Below the pieces are notes generated by a model. It did no database searches and was not told the origin of the DNA. It saw only the letters and a list, made by a program, of their open reading frames with translations. The position numbers and the translations under genes were made by a program. From positions 16,587 through 66,930 of the forward strand of contig JAKVBA010000031.1 in the NCBI GenBank assembly GCA_022447525.1: a DNA stretch of 50,344 nucleotides, given 5' to 3'. Source of the DNA: Gammaproteobacteria bacterium (GTDB lineage: Bacteria; Pseudomonadota; Gammaproteobacteria; Arenicellales; Arenicellaceae). Positions within the stretch are counted from its first letter, which is position 1. Each line of letters opens with the position of its first letter. Of the stretch, positions 34,169 to 42,626 are shown piece by piece.

Positions 34169-35254
34169 ATGAAGATTATTAAAAGGGCATGTTTTGCCTT
34201 ACTCATGATTGTTGTTGGAGCTTGGTTGATTGCTTTAATACATCTGAATTTCTCTCAGCATGAGTACGCTGAGATCACTTCCGAACAGTTGGCTGACGCT
34301 AAAGACTATTTAGGCTCGCAGATCACTAAGACGCCTGTTGAATTTAGATGGCAAGATTTTAGAACTAAAGCCGGAGTAATTCTAAGAACAGGGTTGCTAG
34401 AAAATACACAAGCTAAAGGCACTGTGGTGGTTGTCCCAGGGTTCACCGGATCTATTGAAATGATCATGCGTGAGATAACTCAAATTCACGCAGCTGGATT
34501 TCGGGTGGCAGCCATAGAGTATCGAGGGCAAGGTCTGTCGCACAGACCATTAAGTAATCATCCAGAGAAAGGGTATGTAGAGGATTACGCTCTTTTGGCG
34601 AACGAAATTGGTCAATATGCCAATAGCGTAAGAGATCCAGATCTACCGTTATACTTTTTTTCGATTTCCAAAGGTGCTCATATAACAATGAGAATGGCCG
34701 CAGAAGAACAGGTTGATGTTGACGCATACGCACTAGTAGTGCCGATGATTCAAATTAATTCTGGCGACATTGCTTACGACACTCTTGAAATTGTTGCGAG
34801 TTGGGTAACTAAGATCGGCTTAGGTTCGTTGTACACGCCAGGTGCATCAGCCTGGCCCGGAGAGGAACTGGTGTTTGGAAAGGCCGGCCCGTGTAATTCA
34901 AATCCAGCAACAGCGCAAGCGCAGAGCGCTTTGTTTGCAATCAATGAAAATCTTAGGACGCGAGGAGTCACCTTTAAGTGGCTGCATGAGACAACGAAGT
35001 CTTCAAAAAAGCTTTTAATGCCTGAATTCGTGAGTAACATTACGCAACCAGTGAAGATATATACCGCCGGTATCGATGCCTTAGTCAACACAGAGAAGGC
35101 ACAGCAATTCTGTGATAGTTTAGATAGCTGCGAAGTAGAGCATTTTTCAGACGCTAGGCATTGTATTACTCGAGAGAACTATGAGCTTTACGACACCATT
35201 GTTCAAGATGCGATTGAACACTTTGAGCATAATTTGATTAGAGTCAAAAGCTAG
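34169..35254 (+). CDS. Membrane-anchored alpha/beta hydrolase (serine aminopeptidase S33-like)
   Basis: Alpha/beta hydrolase of 361 residues with an N-terminal signal anchor (about 6-27), so it probably acts at the periplasmic face of the membrane. VVVVPGFTGS is the oxyanion strand-turn and VAAIEYRGQGLSHRP is typical of the monoglyceride lipase and lysophospholipase group. The predicted triad is Ser167 (FSISKGA), Asp303 (AGIDALVN) and His331 (DARHCITRE). The nucleophile elbow reads S-I-S-K-G, with Ser where the first Gly of GxSxG is usual. The substrate is unknown, possibly lysolipids. It is monocistronic. Confidence 0.85.
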   Translation: MKIIKRACFALLMIVVGAWLIALIHLNFSQHEYAEITSEQLADAKDYLGSQITKTPVEFRWQDFRTKAGVILRTGLLENTQAKGTVVVVPGFTGSIEMIMREITQIHAAGFRVAAIEYRGQGLSHRPLSNHPEKGYVEDYALLANEIGQYANSVRDPDLPLYFFSISKGAHITMRMAAEEQVDVDAYALVVPMIQINSGDIAYDTLEIVASWVTKIGLGSLYTPGASAWPGEELVFGKAGPCNSNPATAQAQSALFAINENLRTRGVTFKWLHETTKSSKKLLMPEFVSNITQPVKIYTAGIDALVNTEKAQQFCDSLDSCEVEHFSDARHCITRENYELYDTIVQDAIEHFEHNLIRVKS

Positions 35255-35266
35255 ATCTTAAGTTTG

Positions 35267-35989
35267 TTATTCTGATAGGTTGTTGACGTATTTCCAACTA
35301 CTGGATTTGCTCATATAGAGTCGATGACGAGCGCCAGCTGATTCAATCCTTTCTAATAGATTTTCGCAATCCGAAATTGAGTCATCGTTGAGTTGATCAT
35401 AGCCCTCATCGCCCTGATACAGACAAATGGCTCCGTTATTATTTAGTAGTACTCTTGGAGTAAACTCTTTAAAACCCTGGTGTCGAAAATATGCCCAAAT
35501 TTCGTCAATACTAGATAGAGAGCTAATCGAGGAGAGAGTTACGTAGGCTGGTCCGGCCAGGCTCAACTGGTTGGCGTCATGTTGGGTAAGAATGTCTGGT
35601 ATTGCCCCCCATTTGCTCTCTACTATTTCTCCGTGATCAATTCTGATAGGTTGATTTAGATCAACCGCGTTGTAGATAAAAAACACGGTTGAAAACCTTT
35701 TTGGCCGCGTCACCGGTGTTTTCCACACAGAAATAGGTTTTAGCTCTGAGGCATCAATTTTTAATCCCGTTTCCTCAACACACTCTCGGGCTACCGCTCT
35801 GCGTTCTGCTGAGAAGTCAGAGTAAAAATCGTTGTTATCCTCTTCATCAATCCGGCCGCCAGGAAACACCCAGCTTCCCCCGAAGGTGATTTTGCTATTT
35901 TTCTTTAGGAGTAATACTTCTATTCTTTCATTTTGTTTCCTTAACAAAAGAACGGACGCCGAGGGAATATAATCTTGTTTTGCAAACAC
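35267..35989 (-). CDS. NUDIX hydrolase, NUDT7/NUDT19-like with box insertion
   Basis: Predicted pyrophosphohydrolase of 240 residues. The strand VLLLKK and WVFPGGRIDEED lead into the Nudix box, of which AVARECVEETGL (residues 65-76) supplies the REUxEE core with metal ligands Glu69, Glu72 and Glu73. About nine residues (NNDFYSDFS) are inserted between the Gly-Gly and the REUxEE part, as in eukaryotic NUDT7 and NUDT19 coenzyme A or acyl-CoA hydrolases. A C-terminal domain of about 100 residues follows. The substrate is unknown. It converges on the hydrolase gene with a 12-bp gap. Confidence 0.85.
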   Translation of the reverse strand: MFAKQDYIPSASVLLLRKQNERIEVLLLKKNSKITFGGSWVFPGGRIDEEDNNDFYSDFSAERRAVARECVEETGLKIDASELKPISVWKTPVTRPKRFSTVFFIYNAVDLNQPIRIDHGEIVESKWGAIPDILTQHDANQLSLAGPAYVTLSSISSLSSIDEIWAYFRHQGFKEFTPRVLLNNNGAICLYQGDEGYDQLNDDSISDCENLLERIESAGARHRLYMSKSSSWKYVNNLSE

Positions 35990-36108
35990 TTTTTATTGAC
36001 TAATTTGCTTGTATCAACTTTATGATAAACGCAAATGCAGTATTCAGTGAAAAACATCGTTCTTTTTTACGAAGATAACACCAAAAAACCACAAAGGTTA
36101 AAGAGCAT

Positions 36109-36657
36109 ATGAGCAAAAAGTTGATAACAATTGTTGAGCTGCCTATTTTAATAGCGTCTGGGATTTTTGCGGTATTTGTTATTGAAGCTGTTTGGCCCGG
36201 TAATTTTTATTATTTGGGTATAGAGCCAAGAACTATATCTGGACTCGCAGGGATAGTTTTCTCACCGTTCTTGCATGCTAGTTGGACACACTTAGTTTCG
36301 AATCTAGTACCTTTGGTGATCATGGGGTGTTTTATAAGCGCTCTGGCTCCCTCGCTTTATTTGCTGAGGACAATCGCCTTGATCGTTATCTCTGGAAGTT
36401 TGACCTGGCTTACGAGCACTGCTGGAGTAGTGATTGGTGCATCGGGCTTAGTGTTTGCCTATTGGTCGTACCTGATAACTAACGGATTCATAACGCGTAA
36501 AACCAAGGATCTACTCATTGGACTTGTCACCTTTCTTATCTACGGTGCTTTGTTTTTTAGTCTCTTCAGGGTTGAGGCGGGTGTTAGTTGGGCTGGTCAT
36601 TTCAGCGGGGTTATGGCCGGAATATTGCTTGCTCTACAGCAGGCTAAAAAAGCGTAG
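36109..36657 (+). CDS. Rhomboid family intramembrane serine protease
   Basis: Six-helix membrane protease of 182 residues. The catalytic serine is Ser112 in GASGLVFAYW and the histidine is His164 in WAGHFSGVMAG. FLHASWTHLVSNLVPL has the conserved His and Asn of the oxyanion helix. It is a compact basic rhomboid core with no extra helix. It differs from rhombosortases, and no GlyGly-CTERM protein was found in the window. Substrates are unknown. The start is set by the clear N-terminus; GAG is a weak ribosome site close to the ATG. Confidence 0.9.
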   Translation: MSKKLITIVELPILIASGIFAVFVIEAVWPGNFYYLGIEPRTISGLAGIVFSPFLHASWTHLVSNLVPLVIMGCFISALAPSLYLLRTIALIVISGSLTWLTSTAGVVIGASGLVFAYWSYLITNGFITRKTKDLLIGLVTFLIYGALFFSLFRVEAGVSWAGHFSGVMAGILLALQQAKKA

Positions 36658-36753
36658 TTTAGTTGTAATAAAATAGACAGGTGGTAAAAATTGAGAGATT
36701 ATGTGGACATAATATGTCTCCAAAGTTAACCATAGAGTGCTGTAGAACGTTTT

Positions 36754-37163
36754 ATGAATGAGAAATTACAGAGGATTGCCCACCAGATTAATGAGGGGAG
36801 TATTTCAGGGGAAAATACTTTTTCAGCTGATTTTGATGCGGAGTTAGGCACTGTTACAGTTGAAAATACTGAGTCACCTGATGCGGTTGTGATTGTTTTT
36901 GCTACGGACACGCAAATTTTGACTATTACGCCTTTGTTTGATGAACAAAGTGTCAAAGAAGATTTGCGTGCTGAATTAAATCGCGGTCTGCTGTCGGTAT
37001 CCTACCTTTGGCTCTCTCGTCGGTGGCTATCCAAGATGACCGCTATGTATTGTTTGGTGCGATGGCGATCGATACTACGTTGACAAATTTATTGCATGAA
37101 ATTGAAGTACAAATAGACAATTACAACGACGTTCTGGAAGCGGTCGCCGATTATATTCAATGA
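36754..37163 (+). pseudogene. DUF2170 (YjfI-like) gene with a one-base frameshift
   Basis: The first frame (36754-36988 or so) gives NEKLQRIAHQINEGSIS and AVVIVFATDTQILTITPLF, the N-terminal half of DUF2170. From about 36990 the homologous continuation is in another frame: LPLALSSVAIQDDRYVLFGA, then AIDTTLTNLLHEIEVQIDN and VLEAVADYIQ, ending at a TGA at 37161-37163. Total length is 410 nt, which equals the usual 133-136 codons minus one base. A deleted base therefore splits the gene. E. coli YjfI is encoded beside a PspA paralogue, which is absent here. No slippery heptamer is visible, so a programmed shift is unlikely; a sequencing error remains possible. Confidence 0.75.
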
Positions 37164-37244
37164 TTGCCAATTTGGTATCCAAAATAAGGTGGAAGAAAAA
37201 CTTATGAGTTCCCTGAGATTGATTTAATGATGTTGTGAGCTTTT

Positions 37245-37742
37245 ATGGTCAAGAACAGAAAAAATGTCAAAAAGGATTTAGCTGATAGTCATCAGAAATG
37301 GCAATCAGAATCCGCTAAGATTCGGAAAGTCCAAATTAGTTTGGACTTTCCCGATGCAGCTGACATTTTGTTGCGAACTCTGGCTGCTCGGGAGCACAAA
37401 GCGCCAAGTGCTATGATTCGCGAGATAGTGGGGATGCCATCCAGCCCGCCTAAAAGAGCTAGAATCGGAGTTTCATTTAACGATGAGGAGCTAAAAAAAT
37501 TAGGTCAGCGCTATAGCATTGATCCGGAGGATAAAGCTGAAATCAGAAGGCGATTAACAGATGAAGTCACCCGAGTCTTATCTGCCGCCGAACGAATCGA
37601 ACATGAACCAGGAGTGAGAACTCGTATATCTGCACTCGATGAACAGTTAAAAAAAGGTGTGATGAAAGATCTAGAAAATGTCTCTGATGGTATCCATCAG
37701 CGATTTCAAAAGGCTCTCATGCTACGAAACAACAAATCTTAA
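37245..37742 (+). CDS. Hypothetical protein with possible ribbon-helix-helix segment
   Basis: A 165-residue, strongly charged protein. I do not recognise a family. A segment at about 27-63 (VQISLDFPDAADILLRTLAA followed by PSAMIREIVGM) has the strand-helix-helix rhythm of ribbon-helix-helix DNA-binding domains, and a second segment near 74-110 (IGVSFNDEELKKLGQRYS) looks similar. The C-terminal 60 residues are helical. Its gene is 81 nt downstream of the frameshifted DUF2170 gene and co-directional, and DUF2170 genes often travel in operons, so the two may belong together. GTGAG lies 6 nt before the ATG. No membrane segment is present. Confidence 0.6.
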   Translation: MVKNRKNVKKDLADSHQKWQSESAKIRKVQISLDFPDAADILLRTLAAREHKAPSAMIREIVGMPSSPPKRARIGVSFNDEELKKLGQRYSIDPEDKAEIRRRLTDEVTRVLSAAERIEHEPGVRTRISALDEQLKKGVMKDLENVSDGIHQRFQKALMLRNNKS

Positions 37743-37927
37743 AGCTACCAAGTATACTTCTGTTCCCGATTGTAACTTCGTATGGAAACTGCTTGCTTAT
37801 CAAAAGGTAATGGAAAAACGTTCTTGAAAATCAGACGGAAGAAATGTAACGTGGTCCGCCTCTTCAACCTCCCAATTTTCAAACCGTTTTAGTTGAAGAC
37901 TAATAGGTTACGCGTTTGATAAGTACT

Positions 37928-39400
37928 ATGGCGTTTTTTATGTATATACGGAAATTATTTACTTGTTTTTTTATTTCGCTACTAGCCTCGGTCGGAGCAA
38001 CTGGAGCTCAATCAAGCCAGAGCGAAGATGCCATGACTTTCGTGGGGAATGATCTCGGAGAGGCAACCTCATCTTATATTGTTCAATACGAGGTTCCAAA
38101 AGGAAAATTCACGGATGGTGGATTTTTGAGTGCAAGGAGTATCGAAGCCATCGACTCAACTTTCAAACAGTCACTTAATAAGACTATGAGAGCAAAAGTT
38201 ACTCGATCATTCGCATTAACGCCTGCAGCTGTAATGGAATTGAGCCCGTCTGAGTATAAACAAATACAAGCTAATCCATTGGTTAAGCGTTTATACGTTA
38301 ATAAAGCACGGCGATTAAGTCTAGCTGAGAGTAAAAATATCGTCTTACGTGGATCGGCTGCAAGCAGATATTCCGGTAAGGGCCAAACAATCGCGGTGTT
38401 AGATACAGGAGTTGATAAGCAACATTCCTTTTTCGTGACTGATAAAAAAAATAGAATTGTGTCAGAAGCCTGTTATACCAGAGGAGGGTTTTCGTCTCGA
38501 TTTATAGAAATTCGACCCCTCTGTCCTGGTGGAGGTCGAGTTCAGATTGGTGAGGGGACTGGTGATGATTGTACCGATCTTGGCTTTCCTGGCTGTGATC
38601 ATGGCACTCACGTGGCGGGAATCGCTGCTGGTAATGATGGAATAGCCCCAGAAGCAAACATAATCGCGGTCAATGTATTTACTGGTATTAGGGACGCATT
38701 TAATCGCAATGTCTGTGGCACAGGGTTTGGGCAAAGTTGTGTTGTTGCTTTTGATTCAGATATTGCTTTCGGTCTCGAGCGAGTATACGCATTGAGAAAA
38801 ACCTATAATATTGCTGCTGTGAATATGAGTTTGGGTGGTGGCAGGTTCCAACGGAGTTGTAATTCTGAAGTTCCAGTCGTAACCGATGTTATCAGGCGTC
38901 TGAAAGAGGCGGGTATTGCCACGGTGGTTGCATCAGGTAACAGTGGCTACTCTAATGAAATTTCATACCCTGCTTGTATATCGAATTCAATTGCGGTTGG
39001 CGCCACTTCAGACTTTGATGGCACCTCGCTAGGGAGCTCTGTATTTAAAGATGAGCGCGTTTTTTACAGCAACAGTGGAAATCTGTTGGATTTATATGCA
39101 CCGGGCACGCTCATTCGCTCATCTGTCCCAGGAAATCGCTTTAGCAAGTTTAACGGTACGTCTATGGCTGCGCCTCATGTTGCTGGGGCATTTGCGCTGA
39201 TAAAAGCTGAAAATTCAGAGCTTTCAGTTAACGAAATAGAGAGTGCACTAAAGTCTGTTGGACCCTCGGTAAAGTATAATGGGGTATCAAGACGGCGCCT
39301 CGATATCGTTGGGGCACTCAAAAAACTGGGATTATTTGAACCAGGGATCTCAATTCCGGTAATAATGGACCTTTTGGAAGAGGAAGACAGTTTCGATTGA
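37928..39400 (+). CDS. Secreted S8 family serine peptidase (subtilase)
   Basis: Exported subtilisin-like protease of about 490 residues. A signal peptide (YIRKLFTCFFISLLASVG, ending near TGAQ) is followed by an inhibitor I9-like propeptide (about 45-130). The catalytic domain has Asp159 (IAVLDTGVDKQHS), His225 (CDHGTHVAGIAAGNDG), oxyanion Asn338 (ASGNSG) and Ser412 (NGTSMAAPHVAGA). Several cysteines suggest disulfides, as expected outside the cytoplasm. The C-terminus is short and acidic, with no sorting tail. Start codon choice is open: TTG 37916, ATG 37928 or ATG 37940. It could be a client of the type II secretion system, but that is inference. Confidence 0.9.
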   Translation: MAFFMYIRKLFTCFFISLLASVGATGAQSSQSEDAMTFVGNDLGEATSSYIVQYEVPKGKFTDGGFLSARSIEAIDSTFKQSLNKTMRAKVTRSFALTPAAVMELSPSEYKQIQANPLVKRLYVNKARRLSLAESKNIVLRGSAASRYSGKGQTIAVLDTGVDKQHSFFVTDKKNRIVSEACYTRGGFSSRFIEIRPLCPGGGRVQIGEGTGDDCTDLGFPGCDHGTHVAGIAAGNDGIAPEANIIAVNVFTGIRDAFNRNVCGTGFGQSCVVAFDSDIAFGLERVYALRKTYNIAAVNMSLGGGRFQRSCNSEVPVVTDVIRRLKEAGIATVVASGNSGYSNEISYPACISNSIAVGATSDFDGTSLGSSVFKDERVFYSNSGNLLDLYAPGTLIRSSVPGNRFSKFNGTSMAAPHVAGAFALIKAENSELSVNEIESALKSVGPSVKYNGVSRRRLDIVGALKKLGLFEPGISIPVIMDLLEEEDSFD

Positions 39401-39496
39401 AGCCATAATTTGTAGATCTCTTGTGCCTGCTTGTATACTTTCACTTTCTAAGACTGAGCTCCCCAGCGCCGACAAAGGAACCTGTAGCCTACGAAT

Positions 39497-40414
39497 TTGA
39501 AAGTAACTCTAAAACAAATTGAAAGTTTTATTTGGGTCGCCGATCTTGGTTCATTCAAGCTCGCGGCAGAAAGACTCAATACTACTCAACCTAATATTTC
39601 CTCGCGCATTAGCTCGTTGGAATCGACCTTAGGTGTCGTGCTCATGAATCGTGACGCTGGTTCAGTTAGGTTAACACCAAAGGGAGAGGTTCTCCTGACT
39701 AAAGCAAGAGATGTCCTAAATGCTTCCGATGCGTTTATTGTTGCCGCTGACGATAACTTTCTAATAGAAGGGTGTATTCGAGTCGGTGTAACTGAGATGG
39801 TCGCCAATACTTGGTTGAATACGTTTTTGGATAAGTTTAAGGCGAAATTTCCGAATGTGTTGCTAGAGTTGACCGTTGATCTAGCGGCAAACCTAGAATC
39901 AGAATTGACCTCGTCAACTTTAGATCTTTGCTTTCAAAGTGGTCCTTTTTTGGGTGATTCCAGCGGTCAGATTGAAATTGGCTGTTTTCCGATGGCTTGG
40001 TTGTGCTCGTCTAAATCTATTTACGCGCGCCGAGGACATCTGAAAAGTCAAGATATGCAAAACCAACCAATCTTGACGCACGCCAAGAATACTATTGCGT
40101 TTCAGCAAGTAAGCCAGCATTTTACCGATAAAGGAATCGGTAATCTGCGACTGGTGCCCTCAAGCAATCTAAAAGTGGCTGTTGAGATGGTAAAAGATGA
40201 CTACGGTATTGGGCTAATTTTGGAGCCGCTAGCTGAGCAATATCTTCAGCAGGGAGTGATAGTGAAATTGGATTATATCTGGACGCCTGAGAATTTAAGA
40301 TTCTTCGCCCGATACGATAAATCAAGGTCGCCCTCCATAGTAGAGTCAGCCGCCAAACTAGCACAAACTCTTTCCTCTCAATGGGCCAAAAAATACGTTG
40401 ACAAGAAAAGCTAA
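39497..40414 (+). CDS. LysR family transcriptional regulator
   Basis: Regulator of 305 residues. The winged helix-turn-helix occupies 1-60: TLKQIESFIWVADLGSFKLA, RLNTTQPNISSRISSLE, LMNRD and LTPKGEVLL are typical. The effector-binding domain spans about 90-295. It starts at TTG 39497, since no in-frame ATG gives the complete N-terminus; AAAGGA lies 16 nt upstream, a little far. It is co-directional with hyuA, hyuB and the udh-like gene, with a 99-bp gap to hyuA that holds a palindrome, so it probably controls that operon. The effector is unknown. Confidence 0.9.
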   Translation: MKVTLKQIESFIWVADLGSFKLAAERLNTTQPNISSRISSLESTLGVVLMNRDAGSVRLTPKGEVLLTKARDVLNASDAFIVAADDNFLIEGCIRVGVTEMVANTWLNTFLDKFKAKFPNVLLELTVDLAANLESELTSSTLDLCFQSGPFLGDSSGQIEIGCFPMAWLCSSKSIYARRGHLKSQDMQNQPILTHAKNTIAFQQVSQHFTDKGIGNLRLVPSSNLKVAVEMVKDDYGIGLILEPLAEQYLQQGVIVKLDYIWTPENLRFFARYDKSRSPSIVESAAKLAQTLSSQWAKKYVDKKS

Positions 40415-40423
40415 TATTAAAAA

Positions 40424-40513
40424 AGTTTATTTAATTTATAAATATAAATAATTTTAATTTATTAATAGCTTAACGTAAGCTATCCCCACAGATAACAAAA
40501 GCAGGCTGTTTGA
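40424..40513 (+). promoter_or_regulatory. AT-rich promoter and palindrome upstream of hyuA
   Basis: A stretch of about 43 bp made almost only of A and T (40424-40466) is followed by the perfect inverted repeat ATAGCTTA-ACG-TAAGCTAT at 40465-40483. The hyuA ATG is at 40514. The arrangement fits an AT-rich upstream element plus an operator for the adjacent LysR regulator, whose sites are typically interrupted palindromes of this size. The stem has no T-tract after it, so a terminator is less likely. Confidence 0.55.
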
Positions 40514-42616
40514 ATGACTGATTCAAGAATACGTTTGGGAGTTGACATCGGGGGAACTTTTACCGATGTGGTCTTAGAAAAGGGTGGAGAACAGTTTTCT
40601 ACCAAAGTTTTGACGACTTATATCGCCCCTGAAAATGGGATCATCGATGGGATGAACCAGGTTTGCGCGAAGGCTGGTATTGAACCTGCCGAAATTGGTC
40701 AAATCATCCATGGAACGACGCTAGCCACTAATGCATTGATCGAGCGACGTGGTGCTAAGACGGCCCTAATAACAACGGACGGATTTAGGGATGTAATCGA
40801 GATGCGAACGGAGTCTCGTTTTGAACAATATGATCTCAATTTGAGCTTACCTGAGCCTCTTTTGCCACGATACCAACGATACACACTGCCAGAACGAATC
40901 AACGCATTGGGCGAGGTTATGGTTGCGTTAGACCCAAATAAAGTTGATGCAATGGTGGATAGGATTACGGCAGCGGGGTATGAAAGTGTGGCTGTCGGTT
41001 TTCTGCATTCTTATATAAACGATAGCCATGAGAGGCAAGTGCGCGATGCGTTTGCGGCAAAGGCGCCGCAAATAATGGTGTCTCTATCGAGTGAAGTATC
41101 GCCACAAATGCGCGAGTACGAACGGTTTAATACGGCAGTTGCGAATGCCTATATCAAGCCTTTGATGAAGAGTTACCTCGGTCGCCTAGAACAAAGACTA
41201 AGAGATCAAGGAGTCGCATGCTCGATATTTTTAATGCATTCAGGGGGTGGGATTATTTCAATCGAAAGTGCGGCAGAATTTCCTGTTCGCTTAGTAGAGT
41301 CAGGCCCTGCAGGAGGTGCGGTCTTCGCCGCAGATATCGCAGCGAAATACGGGGTCGATAAAGTTCTGTCTTTTGATATGGGTGGCACTACCGCTAAGAT
41401 TTGTTTGATCAAAGATCAAACCCCTAAAACCAGTCGCGTATTCGAAGTGGCCCGAACCTATAGGTTCAAGAAAGGCTCTGGCATGCCTATTTCGATACCG
41501 GTTATTGATATGGTAGAAATTGGTGCTGGGGGCGGTTCTTTAGCGCACGTTGATAGCATGCGGCAGATTCGTGTAGGTCCAGAGTCCGCTGGTTCTGAAC
41601 CTGGGCCAGCCTGTTATGCAAGGGGGGGGACGCAGCCCGCTGTAACCGACGCGGATCTAGTGCTCGGTAAATTAGATCCAGAAAATTTCGCTGGAGGTTC
41701 AATTCGCCTTAACATCAGCAATTCTGAAAAGGCATTAGCAGAAAGCTTGGGTAATGAATTGAATATGGATGCTCAAACCGCTGCTTATGGGCTCGTTGAG
41801 GTGGTTGATGAAAACATGGGCAATGCGGCTAGGGTACACGCTGTAGAGAATGGTGAAGATCTCTCAGAATACACGATGATCGCTTTTGGGGGCGCAGCGC
41901 CTTTGCATGCAGGTCGCTTGTGTGAAAAGCTTGGTGTTAAGCGCTTACTTGTACCCAAAGGGGCCGGTGTTGGTTCAGCGATTGGCTTCTTGCGGGCGCC
42001 ATTCAGCTTCGAGGCTAACAGAAGCGTATTCATGAGGTTGTCGAATTTTGACGCTTCAAAAATCAGTAGCTTAATATCTGAGTTAGAACAAGAAGCAACC
42101 GGTTTTGTCCAAGAGTGCATTGAGGGAGAGTCAAGTTTGTCAATCAGCGCTGAATACAAGGTCTATATGCGTTATTCTGGTCAGGGTTGGGAAATACCGG
42201 TCTCACTGACAGGCGCACAAGCGAAAGAGGCTAATCAAGAAACCTTCAAAAGGCTATTTGAGGAGCAATATATTACGCTATTTGGACGGCCAGTAGAGGG
42301 TATGGATATAGAAATCACGGTCTGGGCGGTAAACGCGACAACGCCATTACCTAAACCGGATTTAGCTGAAACACTGAGATCTAGGTCCAAGGCTGATCAG
42401 GCTCTTTCACGGTCTTTGTTTGATCCTGCAATTGGAGAATCCTTAAAGGCATCAATTGTTGACAGAAATATAATGGCAGACGGTGACTATGTTGATGGGC
42501 CGGCCGCAATTACTGAGGACGAAACGACGATTATCGTACCGAGCAGTCGCACTGCAATTAAACAGCCAGATGGGTGTATTGATGTAATCGTCAAAGCCCC
42601 AGTCAACTTAAATTAG
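40514..42616 (+). CDS. hyuA: Hydantoinase/oxoprolinase subunit A (HyuA-like)
   Basis: Large ATP-using amidohydrolase subunit, 700 residues, that opens cyclic amides such as N-methylhydantoin or 5-oxoproline, or acts in related carboxylases. The N-terminal GVDIGGTFTDVVLE at 9-22 is the phosphate-binding loop of the actin-like fold. IIHGTTLATNALIERRGA and the conserved DGFRDV with RYQRYTLPERI belong to hydantoinase A. The central MHSGGGIISIESA, SFDMGGTTAKI and GAGGGSLAHVD are further family motifs. It is followed 10 nt later by hyuB, and the pair works as a heteromer. The exact substrate cannot be told from sequence. Confidence 0.92.
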   Translation: MTDSRIRLGVDIGGTFTDVVLEKGGEQFSTKVLTTYIAPENGIIDGMNQVCAKAGIEPAEIGQIIHGTTLATNALIERRGAKTALITTDGFRDVIEMRTESRFEQYDLNLSLPEPLLPRYQRYTLPERINALGEVMVALDPNKVDAMVDRITAAGYESVAVGFLHSYINDSHERQVRDAFAAKAPQIMVSLSSEVSPQMREYERFNTAVANAYIKPLMKSYLGRLEQRLRDQGVACSIFLMHSGGGIISIESAAEFPVRLVESGPAGGAVFAADIAAKYGVDKVLSFDMGGTTAKICLIKDQTPKTSRVFEVARTYRFKKGSGMPISIPVIDMVEIGAGGGSLAHVDSMRQIRVGPESAGSEPGPACYARGGTQPAVTDADLVLGKLDPENFAGGSIRLNISNSEKALAESLGNELNMDAQTAAYGLVEVVDENMGNAARVHAVENGEDLSEYTMIAFGGAAPLHAGRLCEKLGVKRLLVPKGAGVGSAIGFLRAPFSFEANRSVFMRLSNFDASKISSLISELEQEATGFVQECIEGESSLSISAEYKVYMRYSGQGWEIPVSLTGAQAKEANQETFKRLFEEQYITLFGRPVEGMDIEITVWAVNATTPLPKPDLAETLRSRSKADQALSRSLFDPAIGESLKASIVDRNIMADGDYVDGPAAITEDETTIIVPSSRTAIKQPDGCIDVIVKAPVNLN

Positions 42617-42626
42617 GAGGGTGGTT

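Noticed and set aside
36109-36657. Rhombosortase partner for type II secretion
   Set aside because: The protein has a general rhomboid core, and no protein with a GlyGly-CTERM tail was seen in the window.
36960-37000. Programmed -1 frameshift in the DUF2170 gene
   Set aside because: No slippery heptamer or following pseudoknot is visible, so a deletion or sequencing error is more likely.
37204-37227. Seven-codon leader peptide frame before the 165-residue gene
   Set aside because: AAGGTGG lies too far upstream, no regulatory codon bias or hairpin follows, and such short frames are common by chance.
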